From Hevea brasiliensis (taxonomy: Eukaryota > Streptophyta > Magnoliopsida > Malpighiales > Euphorbiaceae), in contig NC_079505.1 of the NCBI RefSeq assembly GCF_030052815.1, forward strand, positions 79,207,330-79,271,329: 64,000 nucleotides of DNA, read 5' to 3'. Each line of letters opens with the position of its first letter. The stretch's first letter is position 1. Below, piece by piece: positions 36,115 to 47,790 of this stretch. The notes under the pieces were generated by a model. It was not told where the DNA came from, made no database searches, and saw only the letters and a list, made by a program, of their open reading frames with translations. Made by a program: the position numbers and the translations under genes.

Positions 36115-37655
36115 CTATTGAAATTTAATATGTAATTGTTATAAAAAATGAAAAAAATTAAATGCATTAAAGATAGGAAAATTTATTTTTTAGTGCTTTC
36201 GACAAATTTTCTGTCATTCATAATACTCAAACTACTATTTTAATCCCTCTATTTAAGGAAATATTAGTTGATATTTGAATTTTTAAAAACACTATTATTT
36301 AGTCTCTCAATTTTAGTAAAACTAATTAATTGATCTATATATTTTAAAAAATATTATATTTTAAAAAATACATTCTTAGATAAAAATAGAAATTTTGTTA
36401 TATAGAGATCAAATTTAAATTTATATTTTTTTTAATGTTCAATTGCTTATACATCATTTTTGTGTTTTTCTTATTGAAAAATAATTTTCCTTATTTGGAA
36501 ATTTTGGGAAACTAATTAACTTTTTTATATAGAAATTTGAATAATTTTTATCAATAAATAAAAATAAAAAGAGAATGAGGGGGAGAAAGGTGTGGGTATA
36601 GGGGAGAAGAAACATGAAAAGAGTGAAATAAAAGATGATAAGAGAGAAATAGGGAAGAGATGATTAGGATAATTTAAATATAAAAAATAATTATAGAACT
36701 AAATAACTAATGGATTAACATGTTTTTTTAAGATATAAGGGCTAACTAATTAGTTTTACTAAAATAGAGAAACTAAACAATAGTTTGACCAGTATTAACT
36801 AATTAAAAAATTGACGAAGAAACTAAATAGTTTAATAAGATTAAAATATAATGACTAAATAATATATTTTTTAAAATATAAAAATTAAATAATTAATTTC
36901 ATTAAAATATAAAAATTAAATAATAATTTATCCTTAAAGATAATAATGTTTACGGCCTCCCTAATGCATAAACTTATATGCAAGTAACTATTAGCTAGTA
37001 CAAGGCTTTAAAATAGATAAATTTATTTTTCCCATAAAAATTACAAATGAATTTATGTTTATGCATGTAAACCTATAATTATTAGGAATTCAACTAGGCC
37101 AAATCAAAGATTATAGAGGTTAAAATTTTGTTGAAGCTCAAATTTTAATTTTCCTTGTAATCTCATTATGATAGATTATAAAAATCATTTCAAGTTATTA
37201 TGATAGAACCCAAATCAACAACCTTACCAATCAAACATCTAATAAAATTTGTAGTCGGTTAACATTTGAAAAAAAAAAAAGCATTTACTGGCCGATCAGA
37301 TTTGATTGACTAGACGACATGAGAAAGTGGGAGTAATGATCGATCGCAAGAAAACAGAGATTAGGGAGATGGAGGATGGCTATGGAAGATGTGGTGGTGG
37401 GTAGAAGGCGTATAGGGAGAAGGATGAAGGAAGTGGGGTGGTGAGCGATGGTAGAAGTGAAAATGTTGACTCATCAGGGATGGAAGTAGTCATTCAACTT
37501 AATTTGGAGATAAAAATAAATATTAAAATAAAATTAAATGAAATTTTATTAAAAATAAAAAAATTAAAATATAAAATATAAAATATTTAAAAATTAAATT
37601 TAAATAAATTAAAATTATGAATAAAATTTTAATTTTCAAATTTTGAGGGGTTGGG
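35913..37655. other. Intergenic, AT-rich
   Basis: RGF 3' flank, then a 52-base (AT)n run (36060-36112), then low-complexity AT-rich DNA with repeated ACTAAATAAT-like words. A less AT-rich, GGA/GGTGG-rich patch at about 37290-37450 has no open frame I recognise. Confidence 0.55.
36060..36112. repeat. (AT)n microsatellite
   Basis: About 26 uninterrupted AT units, 150 bases downstream of the RGF stop codon. Confidence 0.97.
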
Positions 37656-40175
37656 TGTCACGATCCAACCTATGGGCCGAACCGGCACTAGGACCTGAGC
37701 CAGCCTAAAGCCTCCGAGGCCCGTAGTAAGCCTAACTATTTCTTAACCCAACTCTAAGGCCTATTTGGGCTCAATTTCAAGAATTCAACCGGATAGAGTC
37801 CGGCCATAAAATAGACATTTCAACGGGGAGTTTTTGACTCACCCGACCTGTAAACACATTATATAATCAATTGGGGAGCTCAGCTCATCCTGCACATACT
37901 CATACAACATAAAAATAAATTGGAGCTCAGTTCGCTCATCCAATCCACCAACATGCATAAAATAATAAGTTTACAGGTCCAAAATAACAATATATATTAC
38001 AGACCCAATTCAAATAATTATTTCTAACACATGTGAAAATTCTAAGAGTTAACAGGTTTATACAAAAATAAATAAACGACCTGCGATGAAGAAAAGCAGG
38101 TTAACCTCAAAAATATCCTCCTGTGGACTGGAAAAATATTGAACAGGAGTGAGCGTTTGACTCAGAGAGTAAAATATCAATTTTAACCATAATCTCTATA
38201 ACTATCTAAAGTTAATGCACCATGTAGAGTGAAATACAACATCAGCAATAATTTCACATCATAACAGTAAAAAGGTAATTTGGAGCACTCACACACTCAG
38301 TAATATCAAACAATACATATATGGGAGCTGATCCCCTATACAGCTCTCTTAATCCAACCTGTGCCAGCGAAGAACTCAGCTCGGACTTCCACTTAGTAAC
38401 CAAATCGGGGTCCCAACGAAAAACCCAAGCCGTGTCTACCCCGAAGGACCGGGTCCTAGCGAAGATCTCAAGCCGTGTCTACCCGTCCTATCCATAGTCA
38501 ACACCACATCACACGAACACCAACGCACGCACACTGCTCCAAATTACCATAACAACATCCATGACACTTTAACAGTTATGAATACAACATAAAACGTGCC
38601 TAGAGTTTAACTACATAGATACATATATATAAGTGATGCATGGGCATGCTTAAACATATAATAATATCGAAATTACAATTAAATTAATATTTTACTCACA
38701 GACTTGACAGTAATCACTGTGGTGGCTGGGCGGAGGAAGAAGGCTGTCCCGGCTCACCTGACAATTTTATTACAATCATTTAATAAATTTGACTCAATAC
38801 AAACTAAGAAAAGACCAAATACGTCCTAAGTCGTGCCGAAAATCCGGCAGAGTCTCCCCTATACTTAGGACCTACCCAACCTGCAAAAGGGCTCAAAACG
38901 CACTTCTATATTCACCAACCATACACCCACAACTCAATCAAATCACACAGCCCCTCCTGGGCCCATCCAAACAGTCATCAATCACAATATATAAATTTAC
39001 AGTTTAGTCCTTATAATTGATCATTTTTGCAAAAATTGCCCAAATAAGCTCTAAAAATTCTAAAACTTTGCCCCGCGGTCTTTAGCAATATTATTAGGCT
39101 ATTGCAAAAAGAATCATAATTTTCTGAGCTACCACGAATATTTTATGGAATTAATCCCATTTAAGTACTAGAAAATTACGAAAAAGTAAGGTTCGGGTTT
39201 ACCTATGCTGATTCCGACTTCGGGGATGTGCTTGGGATGTCTGACAATGATGGGGTAGCCAAAATCTCGATCCAATTCGGAGACTTTTAATTTCACCGAA
39301 TTTCCGCGAATTGAAGATACCTAGACGAAGCCCACAACACGGGAGTTAGTATATAAATTTTACGAAAATTTCTAAGCTCATTTAATGCTCGGAAAAATAC
39401 TACAAAGTTCCGTGGGACCCACCAAAAAATAGTGACGGAAAAATTTAAAATTTATATCGCCGCGAAGCTCTCGATGAGTGGAGCGCTCTGGTACTCTCGG
39501 TTTTCTCGTGGGGTTCACGGTTTGCGAGAAATCTAGCCCAAAAGTCAAAATGGGCTAAAACTTCCTGGGCAAAAATTGGATAAACCGCTAGATGAATTTC
39601 GGTGTTCTTGGTGTCTATGGAAAGCTCTCGATGAGTATATGGATTTAGACACAAGACCCGGCTCAATCGGTGGTCAGATCAGCCGGAAAGACGAAGCATC
39701 GCGTTCAAGCGACTGGGTGGCTGGGAGGCACTGGGTGGCCGAGGAGGCGTTGGGCAAGGGGAGGTGGGAGGAGAGAGAAAATGGGAGAGAGAGAGAGAGG
39801 AAGGAGAACGCGTGCGGGAAGAGGAGAAGAAGAAGAAAAGGAGCCGGCCCGTTTCGGCCGGTTCGATTCGGTCCGGTTCGATTCATGATACAAAATTTTA
39901 AATTTTTACTCTACCTTGGGACTGAAAATGAGGTCCAAAAATTCTAAAAAAAATTCTAGAAAACTCAGAAAAATTTGTAGACTCCAAATATATTTTTAAC
40001 TTTGTCACGTGATCTTTAAATTAATTTTTAAAAATCATCAAAGTTTTATATTTTTCGGAAAATCGAACCCGATTTCTAAAATCTAAAAAATTTCAAATAA
40101 TTTTCTAAAATTTAAATAAAAGAAAATATCAATATTTACCCAAAAATAATAAATTTAAAAATTAGAGGTGTTACG
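37656..40175 (-). mobile_element. Solo LTR of a gypsy-type element
   Basis: About 2,520 bp bounded by TTGGG on both sides (37651-37655 and 40176-40180). Read on the minus strand it begins CGTAACACCTCTAATTTTT, evidently TGTAACACC with a T-to-C change at the first base, and ends GGTTGGATCGTGACA. This TGTAACACC...GTGACA layout, with a CGAACCGGACCGAATCGAAC stretch, is familiar from large Ty3/gypsy (probably chromovirus) LTRs. No internal domain or second LTR is present, so it is a solo LTR left by LTR-LTR recombination. ORFs near 39445-39950 are chance. Confidence 0.75.
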
Positions 40176-41301
40176 TTGGGAGACTTTGCAGTTCGGTCTC
40201 TCCCCCACGCCTCCATTTTTATTTTTTGCCCAACCCGCCTTATTATTGCTTTGGTTCTTAGTTTTTGGTTTGCAATAAAAAATTTTAAATTAATTTGCGA
40301 ATTTGCGGATTAGTTTTGTGGATTTATTTGAAATGGATTTTCTAAAACCGATGGATGGATGAATAAATTGAAAACAAAAAGAATAGTACAAGTTGAGAAT
40401 TTGAGCTTAAGATTTATTTTGTATATCATTGATACCACTCAGAATATCACTAACAAAAAAGCTAAGATGATATTTTATATTATACAATATAAAGAAGTCA
40501 ATCGAGTTGTAGCATTTGATTATTTTTTTCATTATTTTGTTTATCAATTTATTTTAATAATCATTCTTTCATATTTTTTATTTACTTATATTAATAATAG
40601 TTATCATAATTTAATATTTTATTAGTTAATTGATTTATTATATTAATTTTATTAATTTATTAAATAAATATTAATACTCTTTTACATATAAATAATTTTA
40701 TATTTTAAAATTTTTTATATTATGTAATTATTAATTTTATGTATAATTTTTAATTTTTTTATATAATATATATTTTTTAATTTTACAAATTAAACTTTAT
40801 ATATTTATTAATTACAAAAATATAAAAATTTATTTATAAATAATTTTCATATTTAAGAATATTTTATAAAATATATGAAAAATTATGTAATTAACAAAAA
40901 AATTTTAAAATTTTAAAATAATTAATTCATATTTGAAAAAAAAAAGGTTAGATGCTCTTTAAAACAATATCCAACAGCTTAAACGCTTTTAACGTATTAT
41001 CCAATTATTATTTCTATCCACTTCAACTATTATTATTTTTAATTAATTTTATATATATTTTAATATAAATATTTAATTTAACATTTATTTAAATATATAT
41101 TAAATATATTCCAAAAAATTTAATTAAGTGTTAATTTTTACAAGGAAAAAAAAAAAAAAAAGGAAATTGACTTGCTTAAAGTGAGTCTTTAAAGCACCCA
41201 TTAATATTCCAAAAAGCTTCCCCTCGTGAGTTGCGTTGGGCCTTCACTTACCAGTCAATTGCCATAGACTGGTTGTGCACATTCTCTGTCCATCATCAAT
41301 C
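40176..41301. other. AT-rich intergenic and UGT promoter side
   Basis: Very AT-rich without genes to about 41150. The last 150 bases hold the UGT leader. An in-frame upstream ATG at 41236 gives 22 extra residues that I regard as untranslated. Confidence 0.55.
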
Positions 41302-42735
41302 ATGTCCACTGCCGCGGTAGCCCAGAAACCTCCACACCTTCTAGTCTTTCCCTACCCAGCTCAAGGCCACAGCCTCCCTCTTTTAGACCTTACCCACCAA
41401 CTCTCTCTCCGCAACTTTACCATAACCATCATAACCACTCCCAAAAACCTCCCTACACTCTCTCCGCTCCTCTCCTTCCACCCTCGAATTCAAACTCTAA
41501 TCCTCCCTTTACCGTCTCATCCTTCGCTCCCTGGCGGCGTGGAGAATGTCAAAGAGCTCGGTAACGCAGGAAACTTACCCATAATCGCAGCCTTAAGCAA
41601 GCTTTATCACACTATTATCCAGTGGTTTCGTTCCCACCCTAACCCTCCTGTTTCTCTCATTTCTGATTTCTTCCTCGGGTGGACACTACGCCTGGCTAAC
41701 GAGATCAATATCCCCAGATTCGCCTTCTTTTCATCCGGTGCGTTTCTGGCAGCGGTTGCTGACCATTGTTGGAATAACCTTGAGACCGTAAAGACTTTAG
41801 ACGTCGTGGGCTTCGTTGACTTGCCCAGATCACCGTCGTTCAAGGCGGAGCACCTGCCATCTATATTCCGATTGTACGAGGAATACGACCCTGATTGGCA
41901 GGTCGTTAGGGAAGGAATGCTTGCAAATACCTTGAGTTTTGGGTGCATCTTCAATAGCTGTGAGGCTCTGGAGGGTGAATATTTGGGTTTCTTGAAGAAG
42001 AAAATGGGGCACGAGAGAGTATTTGGGGTTGGCCCTCTAAGCTTGTTGGGTCCGGATCATTCCAGTCGGGGAAACCCCGATTCGGGTTCTTTTGCCCACG
42101 TGTTCGATTGGCTCGATGGGTGCCCGGATGGATCCGTAGTCTACGTCTGCTTTGGGAGTCAAAAATTGATGAGCAAGGCACAAATGGAGGCACTGGCGTC
42201 GGGTCTCGAAAAGAGCATGGCTCGATTCATTTGGGTTGTCAAAATGGGCACAACCCAACAGGTGGAAGACGGGTATGGGATAGTACCCCATGGGTTCGAG
42301 GAACGGATCGCTGGGAGGGGCTTGATCATAAGGGGGTGGTCGCCACAGGTGATGTTATTGAGTCACCGAGCGGTGGGTGGATTTCTGAGTCACTGTGGTT
42401 GGAACTCTGTTCTAGAGGGAATAGTGAATGGGGTGCTGATATTGGCTTGGCCTATGGAAGCGGACCAGTTTGTGAATGGGAAATTGTTGGTGGAGGACTT
42501 GGGGGTAGCGGTGAGGGTATGTGTGGGGGCAGACTCGGTGCCAGACTCGGACGAGTTGGGAAAAGTGATTGGTGAGTCGATGAATGGGGTTGGATATGAA
42601 GGAGAGAAAATGAGGGCCAAGGGTTTGAAAGCCAAAGCGGTGGGAGCTGTGAGAGATGGTGGGAGGTCTTCGAAAGACTTGGATGAGCTGGTCAATGAGC
42701 TGTGGAAATTACAAGCCAAAGCCAAAAAAGAGTAA
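41302..42735 (+). CDS. UDP-glycosyltransferase, UGT89B-like
   Basis: Family 1 glycosyltransferase that moves sugar from a UDP-sugar to a small aglycone; UGT89 members act on flavonols and benzoates. It is an uninterrupted single exon. I take the ATG at 41302 (MSTAAVAQKPPHLLVFPYPAQGHS) as the start because the conserved N-terminus follows directly; this gives 477 residues, and the frame is open back to an ATG at 41236. The catalytic His is in PAQGH, and SDFFLGW follows at the acceptor side. The 44-residue PSPG box is at 42337-42468, starting WSPQ, with HCGWNSVLEG and ending EADQ; a final Gln favours UDP-glucose. Segments such as GVENVKELG and VRVCVGADSVPDSDELG match UGT89B. The true acceptor is unknown. 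Confidence 0.92.
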   Translation: MSTAAVAQKPPHLLVFPYPAQGHSLPLLDLTHQLSLRNFTITIITTPKNLPTLSPLLSFHPRIQTLILPLPSHPSLPGGVENVKELGNAGNLPIIAALSKLYHTIIQWFRSHPNPPVSLISDFFLGWTLRLANEINIPRFAFFSSGAFLAAVADHCWNNLETVKTLDVVGFVDLPRSPSFKAEHLPSIFRLYEEYDPDWQVVREGMLANTLSFGCIFNSCEALEGEYLGFLKKKMGHERVFGVGPLSLLGPDHSSRGNPDSGSFAHVFDWLDGCPDGSVVYVCFGSQKLMSKAQMEALASGLEKSMARFIWVVKMGTTQQVEDGYGIVPHGFEERIAGRGLIIRGWSPQVMLLSHRAVGGFLSHCGWNSVLEGIVNGVLILAWPMEADQFVNGKLLVEDLGVAVRVCVGADSVPDSDELGKVIGESMNGVGYEGEKMRAKGLKAKAVGAVRDGGRSSKDLDELVNELWKLQAKAKKE

Positions 42736-43316
42736 TTTTACTTTTATGCACTATATATTATCTTATTAATTTTTAAGTGTATTTTATGATTATTTAGTTT
42801 AAAATAAAATTAATTATTATTTTATTATAAAAAATATGATAATTTAATGAAATTTTATAATTTATTTCATTTAATTTTATTTATTTTTTTAGATTAATAA
42901 ATTTTTATGTAATTAATTATTTTATAAAAATATATATTATTTTATAAAAATTTAATAAGATAAATTTTAAAATTTAATTATTTTGTAATTTTTTAATAAA
43001 ATAATTTTATTTTAAATTAATTAATTGTAAAATACACATAATTTTTATTTTTTATATAGAAAATTATTTACACATTTTGGATATTTAACTTAAAATCGTT
43101 TAGAATGGAGAAAAAAATTCATATAATCGATCCCAAATTTTTTGGATAAAAATTTAATTTAGTTTAGTTGAGCTGTATATAGAAAATTATAAAGATTTTA
43201 TTGATAAATAAAAAAATAAACATGAATCATCACATTGTGTCTAGAATGAATGAATTTCATAAAATTATCTTATTAACTAAGAGGGTGAAATTTTACAAAA
43301 TCAATGGTTGATAAAT
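42736..43316. other. AT-rich UGT 3' flank with a LINE tail fragment
   Basis: No gene. It contains the short RTE tail at 43068-43177 and, at its right edge, the left target duplication of the next LINE (AATGGTTGATAAAT, 43303-43316). Confidence 0.7.
43068..43177 (+). mobile_element. 3'-tail fragment of an RTE-type LINE
   Basis: About 110 bp align with the 3' ends of the two larger LINE copies: TACACATTTTGGATATTTAA, then AAAATCGTTTAGAATGGAGA, then CCCAAATTTTTTGGATAAAA, ending TTTAGTTGAG. It is an extremely 5'-truncated third copy, only about 140 bp from the next one. Confidence 0.8.
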
Positions 43317-44901
43317 TTTATAATAGTCAAAATGGTAATAGCGTGAATGTAAACTATAGAGTAATAGAAAAGAATGTGAATTATATTAGAAAAATTAGAT
43401 CTTTAGAAGTAAAGGAAACATTTAAAAAAATAAAAGTGGATAAAGCCTGTGGACCCGATGGAATACCAATTGAAGTGTGGAAGTGATTGGGAGATATGAG
43501 AGTGGCATGGTTAACTAAATTGTTTAATAAGATTCTAAATTCAAAGAAAATGCCTGATGAATGGAGGAGTATTTTAGTATCTATTTTTGAAAATAAGGGA
43601 GATACATAGAGTTGCTTAAATTATAGGGGAATTAAACTCATGAGTCATACTATAAAGTTGTGGGAGAGTTGTGAAACATCGACTACGTCATGATACTTCT
43701 ATCTCTCCAAGACAATTTGGCTTCATGCTTGGTCATTCAACTATTGAAGCAATCTTTCTCATTAAAAGTTGAAGTTTGATGGAGAAATATAGAGATGTGA
43801 GGAAAAATTTACGCATGGTTTTTATCGATTTGGAGAAGACTTATAATAGTGTTTCAAGATATGTTTTATGGAGAGTGTTAGAACAAAAGGGGTATCTATT
43901 AGGTACATACAAGTGTTGAAAAACATGTATGAAGGAGCAATCATTGTTGTGCGCACAGTGGGAGAAGACACAAGATATTTTCCTATCTCAGTTGGATTAC
44001 ACCAAGGTTCAGCCGTAAGCCCTTACCTTTTTATATTAGTTTTAGATGAATTAACGAAACATATACAAGAGAGTATCCCTTGGTGCATGATGTTTGTGGA
44101 TGATATAGTTCTGATAGATGAGACGCAAGGTGTTAATAAAAAGCTAGAGCTTTGGAGAAGAAGACACAAGATATTTTCCTAGATTACAAAGTTTATATTA
44201 GTTTTAGATGAATTAAGAAACATTTACAAGAGAGTATCTTTAGTGCATGATGTTTGTGGATGATATAGTTCGATAGATGAGAGTTAGTTTGGATAGAGTG
44301 ATACTGTCCCAAAATAATCACTTTAAATATTTAGGCTCAGTCCTTCAAGTAGATGGGGGATGTGAGGAGGATGTTAGTCATAGGATTAAAACCGGATGGT
44401 TGAAGTGGAAATATGCTATGGAAGTTTTATGTAATCGCAAGATTCCCAATAAGTGGAAAGGAAAATTTTATCGGCCATACGATCAATCATGGTATATGGC
44501 AGTGAGTGTTGGGCACTAAAGGAGTCGTATGTATTTAAGATAAGAGTTGCGGAGATGAAAATGTTAAGGTGAATGAGTGGTTATACTAAATTAGATAAAG
44601 TCTGTAATGAGAGTATTAGAGAAAAAGTAGGAGTTGTGCCAATTAAGAGGTTAAGTTGAGAGCAGGGAGATTAAGGTGGTTTAGTCATGTGAAGCGTAGA
44701 CATACGGAGGCTCCAATTAGACAAGTAGAGCACATTAGGGTAGAGTATAGGAAGAAAAGAAGGGGTAGGCTTAAACTGACTTAGAAATATTATACATTTT
44801 CGAGGATTTAATCTAAAATCGTTTAAAGTGGAGAAAGAGAATCCATATAGCCTACTCCAAATTTTTTGGATAAAGGTTTAGTTGAGTTGAGTTGAATTGA
44901 G
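43317..44901 (+). mobile_element. 5'-truncated RTE-clade LINE, copy 1
   Basis: Non-LTR retrotransposon fragment flanked by AATGGTTGATAAAT (43303-43316 and 44902-44915). It retains only reverse-transcriptase sequence: KACGPDGIPIEVWK near 43450, a damaged FGFM..STIEAIFL region, LHQGSAVSPYLF near 44010 and MFVDDIVLID near 44090. It ends in CAAATTTTTTGGATAAAGGT plus a TTGAG-rich tail. Stops (such as the TGA after EVWK at 43484-43486) and frameshifts are frequent. An internal segment is duplicated: the GACACAAGATATTTTCCTA-to-GATGATATAGTTC stretch at about 43970-44120 recurs, shortened, at 44162-44275. Confidence 0.9.
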
Positions 44902-44915
44902 AATGGTTGATAAAT

Positions 44916-46168
44916 CTTATTTTTTTTTAATTATTATAAATTGTAGTTATGTTTTAATTTAATTATTAATTATTCAAAAAAAGGGTGGGTAAGAATCTAG
45001 ACGCAATGATTGGAGGATGAGGACCCCGTTTCGGTCCAGCTTTGAGTGAGCATTTACACCGATGACGACCCACCAGGGTTTGCATCATAGCATGAACAGC
45101 CAAAAGAATAGCTTAAGTGCAAAACCAAAAAGGTAAATGGTGTTGACCGAGGATTTGGGCGAGGAGATATTTGCAAGAGATTAGGCTGAGGAAAGGGAAT
45201 GTGGGTCTCATTTCAGAGTGGGTTTAGATGAGGTTAAGGAAAGTTATGGGTCTAAGGGGATAAGCGTGCGATTGAGGTTCTGGTTCTGCCCGCCAAACCC
45301 CGATAGGGAGGGGGAGAGGCAAGTGCACGAGAGAGGGTAATACTAATAAAATAATAAATTATTATTATATTTATATTAAAATAATATAAAATTTTATTTA
45401 TGAATAATTATAATATTACGGATCAAGTTGTAAAAGTAAAGGGATAAATGGTAACTAAAAAAAATATAAAATTTAAATAAAGATTATTTTATTAATAAAT
45501 CAGAATTTTAGAGATTAAATTATTATATACTAAAATTGAATAAGGGGCTTTTGGGAATTTTTATTTTTAAATTAATAAACGATTAATAATAATTTTTAGT
45601 ATAAGAATTAATATATAACTTTATTAAAATATTAATAATTAAATAAGTAAATTTTAAAAATATAAAGGTTAATATGTAAGTTTTATTAAATTTCAAAATG
45701 TAACTTATAATTTATCTTAAATTTAATAAATTTATTTTTTTCTTTATTATTTCTTAGCATTCTTTTAAATATAATTTTCAAAGGTATACACTATGCAGTG
45801 TGCACTATATAGTGCCCAATCATGAATAAATTACATAAAAAAATAGGTTATTTTATAGAAAAAAAAATTCTTGGATCAGGTGAAATTCTTAAATTCGTAT
45901 TTACTGTTTGAAAATCTAATAATTTAATTTTTAAACTATCAAAAAATAATAATTTTGCTACTAAATTGGATTAAAAAGATTGGCAATAGTTCTAATAATA
46001 ATTAAAATAAAACTGCTCCTATAAAAAAATGCATGTTACTTTGTTAGAACTAGATAATAGAAAAAAAAAAATATATCTCAGCCCCACTTATGATGTCATC
46101 CACAAGTTTATGGGTACAGCATCAAATAACATCTTTACAACATAACATCTTTACAACGGCATCATAAC
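44916..46168. other. Intergenic with a GC-richer patch
   Basis: No recognised gene. Bases 44985-45345 are clearly richer in G and C than their surroundings (for example GAGGACCCCGTTTCGGTCC and GGGAGGGGGAGAGGC) but show no long frame or known RNA. The remainder is AT-rich. Confidence 0.5.
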
Positions 46169-46711
46169 TAGGGGTGAGTGAGCATCGGCTCGAATTGAGT
46201 CGAATTAAATTATAAAAATTGAATTTTAAATTTTAAAAATCGAACTGAATTGAAATGAGTGAAAAATCGAATCGAATCGAATCGCATTATTTCGGTTTAG
46301 GTCAGTTTAAACCGATCAATTTTGATTTTTGATTAATTTTTTAATTTAGACTTAATTTTTAAGTTATTTGATTTAACTTTGACTTTGATTTGAACCTAAT
46401 AATCATTAATCAATGAAATTAAACAATTAATATATATATATAATTAAATATAATTTATAAATTTTCCATAAAAATAAATTAATTCAAAAATGGATTCGGT
46501 TCGATTTAGTTTGATTTGAATATATAAATTATTATTCGGTTCGATTTGATTTAATTGATTTTTTTTTTAAATCGAACTGAATCGAAATAATTGAAATTTT
46601 TATAATGTAAAATTGAACCGAACTGATTGAATTTTAAAATCAAATTGATTAAACCGAATTGACTCAGTTCGATTCGACTTGTCAGTTTGAATTGAATTTT
46701 GCTCAACCTTA
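46169..46711. mobile_element. hAT-like MITE
   Basis: A 543-bp non-coding element. Its ends TAGGGGTGAG and the complement of CTCAACCTTA match at 8 of 10 positions. Flanks ATCATAAC (46161-46168) and ATCAGAAC (46712-46719) form an 8-bp target duplication with one mismatch, the hAT length. The inside is made of GAATCGAATCGAA and TTCGGTTCGATTT words that pair across the element, so it can fold into a long hairpin. Confidence 0.65.
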
Positions 46712-47790
46712 ATCAGAACAACATAAAAGCGGTCCCAACTGAAGAAACAAGTGCTACAGAAAAATCAGAACATATCGTTTTATTGTATTCACAAAAAGAT
46801 AAAAATTTGAGTAAAATTATTATTTAATTCTCTTATTAGAATAAAATTAATTATTTAATTTTTATATTTTAAAAATTATACTATTTAATTCATGTATTTT
46901 ATTTTTATTAAACTGTTTAGATTTTTTTATTAATTTTTGTGTTAGTAAATGAATTTTAATGTCAGTCAAATTATTATTTAGTCTTTCTATTTAAGTAAAA
47001 CTAATTAATTGTTCTTTATATTTTGAAAAATATATTAATTAATTTTTATAATATGATTATATTAACTTTTAAGTCTGTGCGGGTTTTTTTTTTTTTTTTT
47101 ATACTCAAACTATCTTAGCCCTTTCCACTTATTTTGCTATTACCCTTCCTTATTTATTTGTTTTTTTCTCATGTTTTTTCCCTTTACAGCTACACCCTTC
47201 TCTCCCTCCTTCTATCTTTTTTTTTGTTAATCTTATTTTTCGATAAAAAATGGTACAAGTTGTCCATGCAAAAATGTTTCTTAAATCTCCAAATAAATAA
47301 GGCAATAATTCAGAAAAATTGTTTTTCAATAAAAAAAAATATAAAAGCAATGTCTAAAAATTAAATAAAAATACTTGAATAATTTAAAAAAATGTGAATT
47401 TAGATTTAGTTTCCACAGCTAAGTTTTCATGTTCATGTAAAAATGTTTTTTTTAAATATTATGTTTTCAAAATATAAGGACAAATTAATTAGTTTTAACC
47501 AAAATATAAAAACTAAATAGCAGTGTTTTTCAAAATATAAGAATTAACTAATTAGTTTTATTAAAATAAAAAGATTAAATAATATTTTAACTGGTATTAA
47601 AATTTTTCGACTAATAAAAATACATAGAGTAAATAGTAATTTTTCCAAAGCCTAAATCACACTCCTCCAAATTCTCTCATATTTCCATCATGAAACAAAC
47701 CCAAAAAAGATCAAAGTCTTACGGGGCATCCTATTGAAATTAAATGAATAAATTGAACCTGTACATAGAATTGCTATAAATTGATACCAA
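46712..47790. other. AT-rich intergenic and RING gene 3' flank
   Basis: No gene recognised. It has repeated words of the AAACTAAATAATAGTTT kind and poly-T/poly-A runs. The right end is the 3' untranslated region of the RING-H2 gene. Confidence 0.55.

Noticed and set aside
39576..39947. 123-codon ORF rich in Arg/Glu
   Set aside because: It lies inside the solo LTR and results from GGAGA/GAGAG-rich sequence open in several frames.
42108..42575. 155-codon plus-strand ORF and several antisense frames across 41607-42725
   Set aside because: Shadow frames of the UGT coding exon, which accounts for the whole region.
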